A stretch of DNA of 64,000 nucleotides, from NCBI GenBank assembly GCA_015060005.1, contig SUZI01000001.1, forward strand, positions 525,821-589,820, written 5' to 3'. The DNA is from Rikenellaceae bacterium (GTDB lineage: Bacteria; Bacteroidota; Bacteroidia; Bacteroidales; Rikenellaceae). Position numbers and translations under genes: made by a program. The notes beneath the pieces are model-generated. The model had not been told where the DNA came from. It searched no databases and was given only the letters and a program-made list of their open reading frames with translations. Position 1 is the stretch's first letter. The number at the start of each line of letters is the position of its first letter. Shown here in pieces: positions 54,301-60,636 of the stretch.

Positions 54301-54833
54301 TGATAACCAAACGTATAAAGCTCAACTTCAAGAACTTCTGCCAGCGATATGCTAAACTCGCAAAGCAGATGGCAGCCTTAGCTGCGACATTCTCGCAGGA
54401 GCAGATAGCACAAATAGAGTCAGCACCAGAGACAACACTCGACTTAGGTGGCGAGCAGGTGGTAGTAACACCTGCCGACTTCGAGATAACATCGGAGGAT
54501 ATGCCAGGATGGCTGGTAGCATCGGAGGGTAAGCTCACCGTAGCACTCGACATAACAGTAACCGAAGAGTTGCGTCGCGAGGGTGTGGCACGTGAGTTGA
54601 TAAACCGTATACAGAACATCCGTAAGGAGTCGGGCTTCGAGGTAACGGACAAGATACGCGTAGAGATTGAGGCGAAGGATATTGTAGCGGGTGCTATCGA
54701 GCACTTCGCAGAGTACATAGCATCGCAGACTCTCGCCGAGGAGGTAATCGCATCAGCTGCCCCAGAGGGTGCTATCGTAGTGGATAGCGAGGTTGACGAG
54801 GTAGCTCTGAAGATTGCTGTAACACGTCTGTAA
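51345..54833 (+). CDS. ileS: Isoleucyl-tRNA synthetase
   Basis: Class I synthetase of 1162 residues, the long form usual in this phylum. The HIGH motif is PSANGMPGIHHVMART; the editing (CP1) domain has AWTTTPWTLPSNTALCVG and GTGIVHIAPTFGADD; KMSKR is in GNKMSKRLGNAVDPF. A C-terminal anticodon and DUF5915-like region follows (RRKVNIKVRQPLTKI). Transcribed from its own promoter, with dksA-like 143 bp downstream. Confidence 0.97.
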   Translation: MKFNEYKGLDLAKIADEVLKQWDSDDTFHKSITTREGHPTFVFYEGPPSANGMPGIHHVMARTIKDVICRYKTQQGYLVHRKAGWDTHGLPVELGVEKKLGITKEDIGKKISIEEYNTACREAVMEFTGEWENLTKKMGYWVNMDDPYITYDNKYIETLWWLLKQLFDKGLLYKGYTIQPYSPAAGTGLSTHELNQPGCYRDVKDTTMVAQFRIVEPKAEMQGWGTPVFLAWTTTPWTLPSNTALCVGPKIDYVAVRTYNAYTGEKITAVLAEPLLYSHFNKKAEGLALDSYKAGDKLVPFEVVGRWKGPELVGMRYEQLIPWVKPVEVDAEGNWHNAEEKAFRVIPGDYVTTEDGTGIVHIAPTFGADDAFVARQAGIPSLFMINKRGETRPMVDLQGKFYLMEELDEKFVKECINEATYKEYEGRWVKNAYDPQFTVDGRYDEAAAQAAESLDVFICLSLKAINKAFRIEKHVHNYPHCWRTDKPVLYYPLDSWFIRTTALKERMMELNNTILWKPESTGTGRFGKWLENLNDWNLSRSRFWGTPLPIWATEDRSEIKCIGSVEELIAEIEKSIAAGNMTENPYKNFKVGDFSKENYSTANIDLHRPYVDSIVLTAANGEPMRRDSDLIDVWFDSGAMPYAQIHYPFENGGADFKEVFPADFIAEGVDQTRGWFFTLHAIATMLFDSVAFKNIISNGLVLDKNGNKMSKRLGNAVDPFEVLSKYGADATRWYMISNSQPWDNLKFDTEGVDEVRRKFFGTLYNTYSFFALYANVDGFTGSEEEIPVEKRPEIDRWIISLLNTLIKDVTKYLNDYDPTPAARAIQEFVGENLSNWYVRLNRKRFWGGGMSEDKLAAYQTLYTCIETVVKLSAPFAPFIAERIYTDLNKVSGRNTDSSVHISAFPVTDSTLINSELEERMNIAQQLSSMVLALRRKVNIKVRQPLTKILIPVLDADLARHIEAVKQLVMGEVNIKDIELLSDTTGVITKRIKLNFKNFCQRYAKLAKQMAALAATFSQEQIAQIESAPETTLDLGGEQVVVTPADFEITSEDMPGWLVASEGKLTVALDITVTEELRREGVARELINRIQNIRKESGFEVTDKIRVEIEAKDIVAGAIEHFAEYIASQTLAEEVIASAAPEGAIVVDSEVDEVALKIAVTRL

Positions 54834-54919
54834 GCAGACTTCGGCAACAGAGCAGCGAAGCCGAAGAAACCGACAGCAGGGCAAAAGGTAGCCAACAATG
54901 TAATATTTTACGGAAAAAT

Positions 54920-54950
54920 TTTGCTTTAACAGAAAAAAAGTGTAATTTTA
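54920..54950 (+). promoter_or_regulatory. Promoter of the dksA-like gene
   Basis: TTTG at 54920-54923, 19 nt, TAATTTTA at 54943-54950, close to consensus. Confidence 0.65.
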
Positions 54951-54976
54951 CATTAGAACCATTAATATTTACGACT

Positions 54977-55351
54977 ATGGCAGAAGAAAGTGTTAGATAC
55001 GGTGATAAGGATTTGGCTGAATTCAAGCAGTTAATCCTTAAGAAACTCGAGCAAGCCAAAGCCGATTACGAGTTGTTGCGTTCAAATATTACACATTCAA
55101 ACGACACCCAGGACACATCACCTACGTTCAAGGTGCTGGAGGAGGGAGCTGCGACACTCTCAAAGGAGGAGACAGGTCGTTTGGAGGCTCACCAGATGAA
55201 GTTCATCCGTAATTTGGAGATGGCTCTGATTCGTATTGAGAACAAGACCTACGGAATTTGTAAGACAACAGGCAAACTTATCCCTAAAGAGCGTCTGCTG
55301 CGTGTACCTCACGCAACAGAGTGCATCGAAGCCAAGGAGGCACGAAAATAA
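54977..55351 (+). CDS. TraR/DksA-family transcription regulator
   Basis: A 124-residue DksA-like protein: coiled-coil N-terminal region (AEFKQLILKKLEQAKADYELL) and a zinc-finger-like C-terminus YGICKTTGKLIPKERLLRVPHATECIEAK. Only two of the four C4 positions are cysteines. Likely binds the RNA polymerase secondary channel in the stringent response. Its 3' end seeds a tandem repeat (55339-55450). Confidence 0.88.
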   Translation: MAEESVRYGDKDLAEFKQLILKKLEQAKADYELLRSNITHSNDTQDTSPTFKVLEEGAATLSKEETGRLEAHQMKFIRNLEMALIRIENKTYGICKTTGKLIPKERLLRVPHATECIEAKEARK

Positions 55352-55450
55352 TTGGTTGTCGAAGGGGCTCTAAAATAATTGGCTGTCGACAAGGGGCACG
55401 AAAATAGTTGGTTGCTGAAGTGGCACGAAAGTAGTTTGTTGTCGACAAAG
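55339..55450. repeat. Tandem repeat that starts in the dksA-like gene's end
   Basis: Four imperfect copies of a 27-29 bp unit beginning GGCACGAAAATAATTGG (starts at 55339, 55366, 55395, 55422). The first unit contains the last codons and stop of the gene. Confidence 0.8.
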
Positions 55451-55510
55451 AGAGAGGTCAAGTAAAGGAGATAGTAAAAGAGAATAGTTCGTTGGGGCTA
55501 TTGGGTTAAT

Positions 55511-55553
55511 AACAGTAAAACGCTCGGGCAGGATGCTCGGGCGTTTTGCTGTT
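55511..55553. terminator. Bidirectional terminator
   Basis: A 13-bp stem AACAGTAAAACGC / GCGTTTTGCTGTT (one G-T) with an inner CTCGGGC repeat; it separates the dksA-like gene from the response regulator gene. Confidence 0.82.
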
Positions 55554-55585
55554 ATATTGTTTTGTTATATATGGTGCAGAGACAC

Positions 55586-56254
55586 CTACATCTCAACATA
55601 TCCGTTGCGGATGGCATAGACCACAAGCGAAGCGGTATTCTTACAGCCCGTCTTCTCCAGGATGTTGGCTCGGTGCTTGTCAACGGTACGCTTAGAGATA
55701 AAGAGCTCATCGGCAATCTCCTGATTGGAGAGTCCGCGACATATAGCAACCAAAATCTCTATCTCACGCTCCGAGAGACACTCCTCGCACTCCTCCGTAG
55801 TATCTACCCGAGAGCTGTCGCCGGCGAAGATATAGACCGAACGCAACGACTGCGAGAGCGACGTGAGCAGCGACTCGCTGAAGTATGTTCCGCCATTGCA
55901 GACCGTATGCACAGCCTCCACGACCTCCTCAAATTCCGAGTCCTTGAGCAAAAAGCCCTTTGCTCCCACCGACACCATATCGGAGTAGTAGGCATTCTCG
56001 CCAAACATGGAGAGAGTGATGACATTGAGCGAAGGCATAGACTCCAGGGCTCGCTGCGTAGCCTGTGCCCCATTCATACCCGGCATAGCATAGTCCATAA
56101 AGACTACATCGGGGCGGCTCTCGGGTAACAGGGCGAGGAACTCCTCACCACTCGAGGCATCGCACACGACCTCGAAGTCGGGATGCGACGCAAGCAACAT
56201 CTTCAGTCCCGAGCGGAACAACAGATGGTCATCGACGATGGCTATACGTATCAT
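55586..56254 (-). CDS. LuxR/NarL-type response regulator
   Basis: A 222-residue DNA-binding regulator. The receiver domain has IAIVDDHLLFRSGLKMLLA, phospho-acceptor Asp in DVVFMDYAMPGMNG and Lys in GAKGFLLKD. The GerE-type helix-turn-helix is LSEREIEILVAICRGLSNQEIADELFIS-like with KRTVDKHRANI. Its ATG overlaps the kinase stop by 4 bp, so the two form a two-component system. Target genes are unknown. Confidence 0.95.
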   Translation of the reverse strand: MIRIAIVDDHLLFRSGLKMLLASHPDFEVVCDASSGEEFLALLPESRPDVVFMDYAMPGMNGAQATQRALESMPSLNVITLSMFGENAYYSDMVSVGAKGFLLKDSEFEEVVEAVHTVCNGGTYFSESLLTSLSQSLRSVYIFAGDSSRVDTTEECEECLSEREIEILVAICRGLSNQEIADELFISKRTVDKHRANILEKTGCKNTASLVVYAIRNGYVEM

Positions 56255-57264
56255 AATTTTCGATTTTTACGGGGGTGGCGTTTCTCGCGAGCCTCATCAC
56301 CTGACTCGCTGGGCACGACAATACGGGTAGCACCCTTCACGTTAACCTTAATGGTGGCACGCATACCCTTGCCTCGCGACGAGGTCATCGTGAGCTCGCC
56401 ATTGAGCGAGTTGACGCGGGAGTTGATATTCGACAGACCCATACCACAATCCATCATAGCCTGGGGGTCAAAACCTTTGCCATTGTCGCTATACTCCAAC
56501 TTGAGCACGTCGCCCACACTCATCAGCGAGAGGCGTATCTCACTACACTCGGAGTGCTTGAGAGAGTTAGTAACCAACTCACAGACAACACGATAGAGGA
56601 TAACCTCGATGTCGGCATCGTATCGTTCCTTCGTGAGATTGGTGGCGAATGAGAGCTTCACATCGTGCAGCGAGCGGGTGCGGTCGATGAAGTTATGCAC
56701 ACCACGCGAGAGACCGAAGTCGCTCAAGACGTGGGGCGAGAGGTTGTTGGATATCTCACGCAGAGAACGCAGTGCCTCATCGACAACATAGAGCGTATTG
56801 TTGAATATCTCGCGACGCGACTCATCCATCTCATCACGCGAGAGTGCCGAGAGTGAAATCTTTGCCGACGAGAGCAGAGGTCCCAACCCATCGTGCAGCT
56901 CCTTGGAGAAGTTGGCACGTGTACGCTCCTCGGTACGCAGCACAGCGGTGAGGATGCGGCGGTCGGTGAGCTGGCGGTGGCGATTGAGACGGTCGATGAA
57001 GAGCAACAGCCTGTCGAGCAACACGATGCCGATAGACATACATATCGACACCACGATATCAAACCAGGTCATACCCCACTGCGGAAGCTCCCAGCCATAG
57101 GCGGCAACGAGCTGCAACAGACGCTCACCTGCCAGGATGACGAAGCCTATGATGAAGAGAATCCATATAGCATTATACTTCGTGACGCGGACAAGGCGTA
57201 CAGCATAATACATAGCTACAAACTGGATAATGATAGCCAAATATAGCAACACTTTAATCATCAT
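56251..57264 (-). CDS. Sensor histidine kinase, HisKA_3 type
   Basis: A 337-residue membrane kinase with three hydrophobic segments in the first 95 residues and no large sensory domain. The phospho-His motif is FSKELHDGLGPLLSSAKISL; the HATPase has ELVTNSLKHSECSEI and YSDNGKGFDPQ. A basic tail follows. The short membrane input suggests it senses membrane state or a partner protein; this is inference. It begins 24 bp after surE. Confidence 0.93.
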   Translation of the reverse strand: MMIKVLLYLAIIIQFVAMYYAVRLVRVTKYNAIWILFIIGFVILAGERLLQLVAAYGWELPQWGMTWFDIVVSICMSIGIVLLDRLLLFIDRLNRHRQLTDRRILTAVLRTEERTRANFSKELHDGLGPLLSSAKISLSALSRDEMDESRREIFNNTLYVVDEALRSLREISNNLSPHVLSDFGLSRGVHNFIDRTRSLHDVKLSFATNLTKERYDADIEVILYRVVCELVTNSLKHSECSEIRLSLMSVGDVLKLEYSDNGKGFDPQAMMDCGMGLSNINSRVNSLNGELTMTSSRGKGMRATIKVNVKGATRIVVPSESGDEAREKRHPRKNRKL

Positions 57265-57288
57265 AAGGCTCAGTTTTTATTGTTCTAC

Positions 57289-58068
57289 CTATCCTAAAAT
57301 CTTCTTCAAATGCTCCATATGGCGATACGAAGTCATATCGACCTGCACAGGCACAACCGAGACATAACCGTTGGCTAATGCCCACTCATCGGTGTCGGTA
57401 GACTCTATCTCGTAGTTGTCATAAGCTCCTGTAAGCCAATAGTATGGTTTGCCGCGTGGGTCCTCGTGGCGGAAGAACTCCTCACGCCACATACCACGAC
57501 ACTGACGCGAGGTACGTATGCCACGAATCTGCTCCTGCGGTATGTTAGGCACGTTGACGTTAAGGCACAGCGGAAGCTCATTAGTCTCGCCCGCCTCCAG
57601 CACCGCAGCGACAATCTCCTGCGAGAAGTGCTTGGCAGCTGTGAAGTCGGCATCCAAATCGTGGTCGGTGAGCGACAGACCTATCGACGGACAGCCATAG
57701 AAACTACCCTCGATAGCTGCACCCATAGTGCCCGAGTAGAGCACGTTGATAGCCGAGTTAGAGCCGTGGTTGATGCCCGAGAGCACCAAATCGACCTTAC
57801 GGCCAACGAGCAGATTGTCGAAGGCTATCTTAACGCAGTCTGTCGGTGTTCCCGTGAAGGAGTAGACCTCTAACCCCTCCTCGCGACGGACTTCATCCAG
57901 AAAGAGTGGGTCGTAGAGCGTGATAGATTGGCTCTTGCCGCTCTGCACTGTGCGTGGTGCCACAGCAAAAACACTTCCAAACTTACGTGCCACCTCTATG
58001 GCAGCCCAGAAGCCCTTAGCCTCGACACCATCATCGTTTGTAACAAATATCAATCGTTCGTTCTTCAT
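57289..58068 (-). CDS. surE: 5'/3'-nucleotidase SurE
   Basis: Metal-dependent nucleotidase of stationary-phase survival. The 259-residue protein has FVTNDDGVEAKGFWAAI, the SGINHGSNSAINVLYSGTMG metal and phosphate region and LNVNVPNIP. A minus-strand TATCTTTG (58125-58132) is a likely -7 box, and the leader carries a CTCTCCT / AGGAGAG hairpin. Confidence 0.95.
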   Translation of the reverse strand: MKNERLIFVTNDDGVEAKGFWAAIEVARKFGSVFAVAPRTVQSGKSQSITLYDPLFLDEVRREEGLEVYSFTGTPTDCVKIAFDNLLVGRKVDLVLSGINHGSNSAINVLYSGTMGAAIEGSFYGCPSIGLSLTDHDLDADFTAAKHFSQEIVAAVLEAGETNELPLCLNVNVPNIPQEQIRGIRTSRQCRGMWREEFFRHEDPRGKPYYWLTGAYDNYEIESTDTDEWALANGYVSVVPVQVDMTSYRHMEHLKKILG

Positions 58069-58146
58069 AATTTCGTTTAGTTAGCTTACAGCCTCTCCTC
58101 CACAGGAGAGAACCATTCACAAAGCAAAGATAGAAAAATATTCCGA

Positions 58147-58743
58147 CTAAAAGAGTTCCAGCTGACCTATATTATGGTTAAAACTCAATCGGTGGTAGGG
58201 CGAGAGACCATACTCACGTATGGCAAGGCGGTGGTCGCGTGTAGGATAGCCCTTATTACTCTTCCAATTATAGTGGGGATACTCCTCGTGCAGACGCATC
58301 ATATACTCATCACGGTGAGTCTTTGCCAAGACCGAAGCAGCAGCTATATTGGCATACTTGCCATCGCCCTTGACAACGCACTGAAAAGGTATTCCCAGCT
58401 GCGAGCGAAAACGGTTACCGTCGATAGCGAGGAACTCAGCCCGCAGCGAGAGTGCCTCGACAGCGAGGTTCATACCCTCGATAGAGGCATTGAGGATGTT
58501 TATCTCGTCGATACGTGCTGCTGTAACCTCCTGCACCGACCACGCCAAAGCCTCCTGCTCGATGATACCTCGCAGAAGGTTACGCTGACGCTCACTCATC
58601 TGCTTGGAGTCGTTGAGCAGAGGGTGGTGGAAGTCGGGCGGAAGGATGACCGCAGCAGCAAAGACACTACCAGCTAAGCAGCCACGTCCCGCCTCGTCGC
58701 AGCCCGCCTCCAAAAGTTCATTTTGAAAAGAATTCTCTAACAT
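58147..58743 (-). CDS. rnhB: Ribonuclease HII
   Basis: Removes ribonucleotides from DNA and RNA from hybrids. The 198-residue protein has the DE-D-D active site: CDEAGRGCLAGSVFAAAVI, the Asp in FLAIDGNRF and the KTHRDEYMMRLHEEYP stretch after GDGKYANIAAASVLAK. Divergent from the membrane-protein gene at 58842. Confidence 0.95.
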   Translation of the reverse strand: MLENSFQNELLEAGCDEAGRGCLAGSVFAAAVILPPDFHHPLLNDSKQMSERQRNLLRGIIEQEALAWSVQEVTAARIDEINILNASIEGMNLAVEALSLRAEFLAIDGNRFRSQLGIPFQCVVKGDGKYANIAAASVLAKTHRDEYMMRLHEEYPHYNWKSNKGYPTRDHRLAIREYGLSPYHRLSFNHNIGQLELF

Positions 58744-58765
58744 AGCAGAACAAAGTTACAAATAT

Positions 58766-58797
58766 TTTGCACTCGTCGATGCTTTTTTGTACATTTG
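58766..58797 (+). promoter_or_regulatory. Promoter that fixes the start of the next gene
   Basis: TTTG at 58766-58769, 20 nt, TACATTTG at 58790-58797. It lies inside the longest frame of the downstream gene, excluding the ATG at 58779. Confidence 0.82.
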
Positions 58798-58841
58798 TGT
58801 GTTATAAAATTTCAACCACCCAAGAAAAAAACTCCCGCAAC

Positions 58842-59834
58842 GTGGCAAGGTCGGTAGCGACACATAACTTACTCCCCATAACACTCACGCTGATACTCTT
58901 GGCGATAGTGTCGGCTCTGCGTGGAGCGATAGCTCCTGTCGAAGCAGAGACGATAGCCAACATCCCGACACCTGTCGGGGCTCTGTTGCAGCGAGCAGGA
59001 GCAAGCATCCCTGTGCTATCGACAATAGCGTGGATTATATCGGTGATTTATAGCGGATTATGTATAGGCAGATGCGGCATACGATTCTCGATATACCCTG
59101 CCTACACCATAATAGGCATACCGATACTCGGCATCGTGGCATCGTGTGTGATGATGAGCCACGAGATGTTGCTATCGTCGGCGACGCTGCTTGTGGCGAC
59201 GTGGGCAATGAAGTATCTGCTGCGATATATTATGGTTACAGACTCCTATGGCGACCTCTCGCTCGCGATGCTCTACTTCGGTCTGCTGCCGCTTATGTTC
59301 GCACCTGCCGCGATACTATACCCCTGCTTTGCACTTATGATGCTCCTCATCAAACCCCACTGGAGAGATTGGGTAACGGGCATAACGAGTCTGATATTTC
59401 CTCTGCTCGCACTATGCTATTGGAGTTGGTGTGCCGGCAGCGGCTTCTCCACGCCCATAACAGAGTGCTATTTCGCACTGATACTCCCAAGTGGTTTCAC
59501 AGCCCTCTCGCTCATAGGAGGTGCGTCATTTGGTGTGTTAGCGATAGTGGCGGTGATGGTCGTATGCTCGGCAACAATCTATCTATCGGACAAATACTCT
59601 CTCAACGGTCGTGCCCGCGTGGCGATGCGTTTTATCATAGTGATGATAGCACTCGCAACAGTTATGCTGCTAATGCCCTCGTCGAGTGCGACAGCACTAT
59701 CGCTGCTTGCCATACCCGTATCATCACTCGTGCCACTGATGTTCATCAAGATGAAACACAGCATAACGCAGCTGCTGTGGCGAGCCCTCCTTCTGATGGT
59801 GGCACTGAACATCATCGTTATGATTTTTATGTAG
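58842..59834 (+). CDS. Polytopic membrane protein (DUF6427-like)
   Basis: A membrane protein of about 330 residues with nine or ten hydrophobic helices and no catalytic motif that I recognise; the layout resembles the DUF6427 family of Bacteroidota. I use GTG at 58842 (ARSVATHNLLPITLTLILL), since the promoter -7 box is downstream of the earlier ATG at 58779. The start is moderately certain. Function unknown. Confidence 0.7.
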   Translation: MARSVATHNLLPITLTLILLAIVSALRGAIAPVEAETIANIPTPVGALLQRAGASIPVLSTIAWIISVIYSGLCIGRCGIRFSIYPAYTIIGIPILGIVASCVMMSHEMLLSSATLLVATWAMKYLLRYIMVTDSYGDLSLAMLYFGLLPLMFAPAAILYPCFALMMLLIKPHWRDWVTGITSLIFPLLALCYWSWCAGSGFSTPITECYFALILPSGFTALSLIGGASFGVLAIVAVMVVCSATIYLSDKYSLNGRARVAMRFIIVMIALATVMLLMPSSSATALSLLAIPVSSLVPLMFIKMKHSITQLLWRALLLMVALNIIVMIFM

Positions 59835-59893
59835 TTTTGGAGGCAAAAAGCAGATTTTTTGGCACTTAGCAGTACAATTTCATATTTTTTACA

Positions 59894-60079
59894 TATCTTT
59901 GCAGTCCGTATCAACCTCTTATAATAGGGTGGAGGACCAGATGGGCGATAGGCAAAGGGCTTGTTTGGGTTACAAGTGTTGGGGCATCCTGCATTTGAAA
60001 TCTACTACCGCTTTGGGTAAAGCAAGGTCGTTTATCGTCTGGGATTAGATGGCAATTGCCGCTATGGTAGGTCCTGTGC
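59894..60079 (+). promoter_or_regulatory. Structured leader of rplS
   Basis: TATCTTTG at 59894-59901 would start an RNA with a leader of about 215 nt. Pairing by eye: AGGACC (59933-59938) with GGTCCT (60070-60075) closes it; CGATA (59946-59950) with TATCG (60033-60037); hairpins at 59960-59976 (CTTGT/ACAAG), 60010-60023 (GCTTT/AAAGC) and 60051-60060. A multibranched fold, perhaps an autogenous ribosomal-protein leader. Confidence 0.55.
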
Positions 60080-60122
60080 AGCGATAATGTTGAGCGTTAA
60101 ATTTTTAATTTTTGTTGCAACA

Positions 60123-60491
60123 ATGAACAAGGATGCAATTATCAAGCTCGTGAACGAGCAGATGTGGTCTAAGAGTGAGGCTGACGTGCCATCATTCAAG
60201 GCTGGTGATACCATCACCGTAACTTACCGTATCGTCGAGGGAAACAAGGAGCGTTTGCAGAGTTTCCGTGGTGTAGTAATCCAGATTAAGGGTTCAGGTA
60301 AGACCAAGATGTTTACAATCCGTAAGATCTCTAACGGTGTAGGCGTTGAGCGTATCTTCCCTCTCTACTCTCCACACATCGACAAGATCGAGGTTAACAA
60401 GGTGGGTGTTGTACGTCGTGCACGTATCTACTACCTCCGCGATCTTACAGGTAAGAAGGCTCGTATCAAGGAGAAGAGAATTTCGAAGTAG
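60123..60491 (+). CDS. rplS: Ribosomal protein L19
   Basis: A 122-residue large-subunit protein at the subunit interface. It begins [13 protein letters not shown] and has [22 protein letters not shown] and [24 protein letters not shown], then a basic tail ending RIKEKRISK. The ATG at 60123 fits the family; a frame from 60087 would add 12 atypical residues. Confidence 0.96.
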   Translation: MNKDAIIKLVNEQMWSKSEADVPSFKAGDTITVTYRIVEGNKERLQSFRGVVIQIKGSGKTKMFTIRKISNGVGVERIFPLYSPHIDKIEVNKVGVVRRARIYYLRDLTGKKARIKEKRISK

Positions 60492-60513
60492 TGCATTCCA
60501 CGCTTCAGTGTTT

Positions 60514-60611
60514 AAGGCTGTTTCCATTTGGGAGCAGCCTTTGTTTGTATCCAGCTGCCAGACATAAGATAAGAGAGGGTGTCGCAACGTATGTTGGACA
60601 CCCTCCTTTTT
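60514..60611 (+). terminator. Two hairpins ending rplS
   Basis: AAGGCTG / CAGCCTT (60514-60520, 60535-60541) is followed by a stronger one, GAGGGTGTC / GACACCCTC (60575-60583, 60597-60605) with a T5 run. The second shares its loop type (GCAACG, TTGG) with the asnS terminator. Confidence 0.88.
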
Positions 60612-60636
60612 CTACCTGAATTCGTAATAACAAGAG

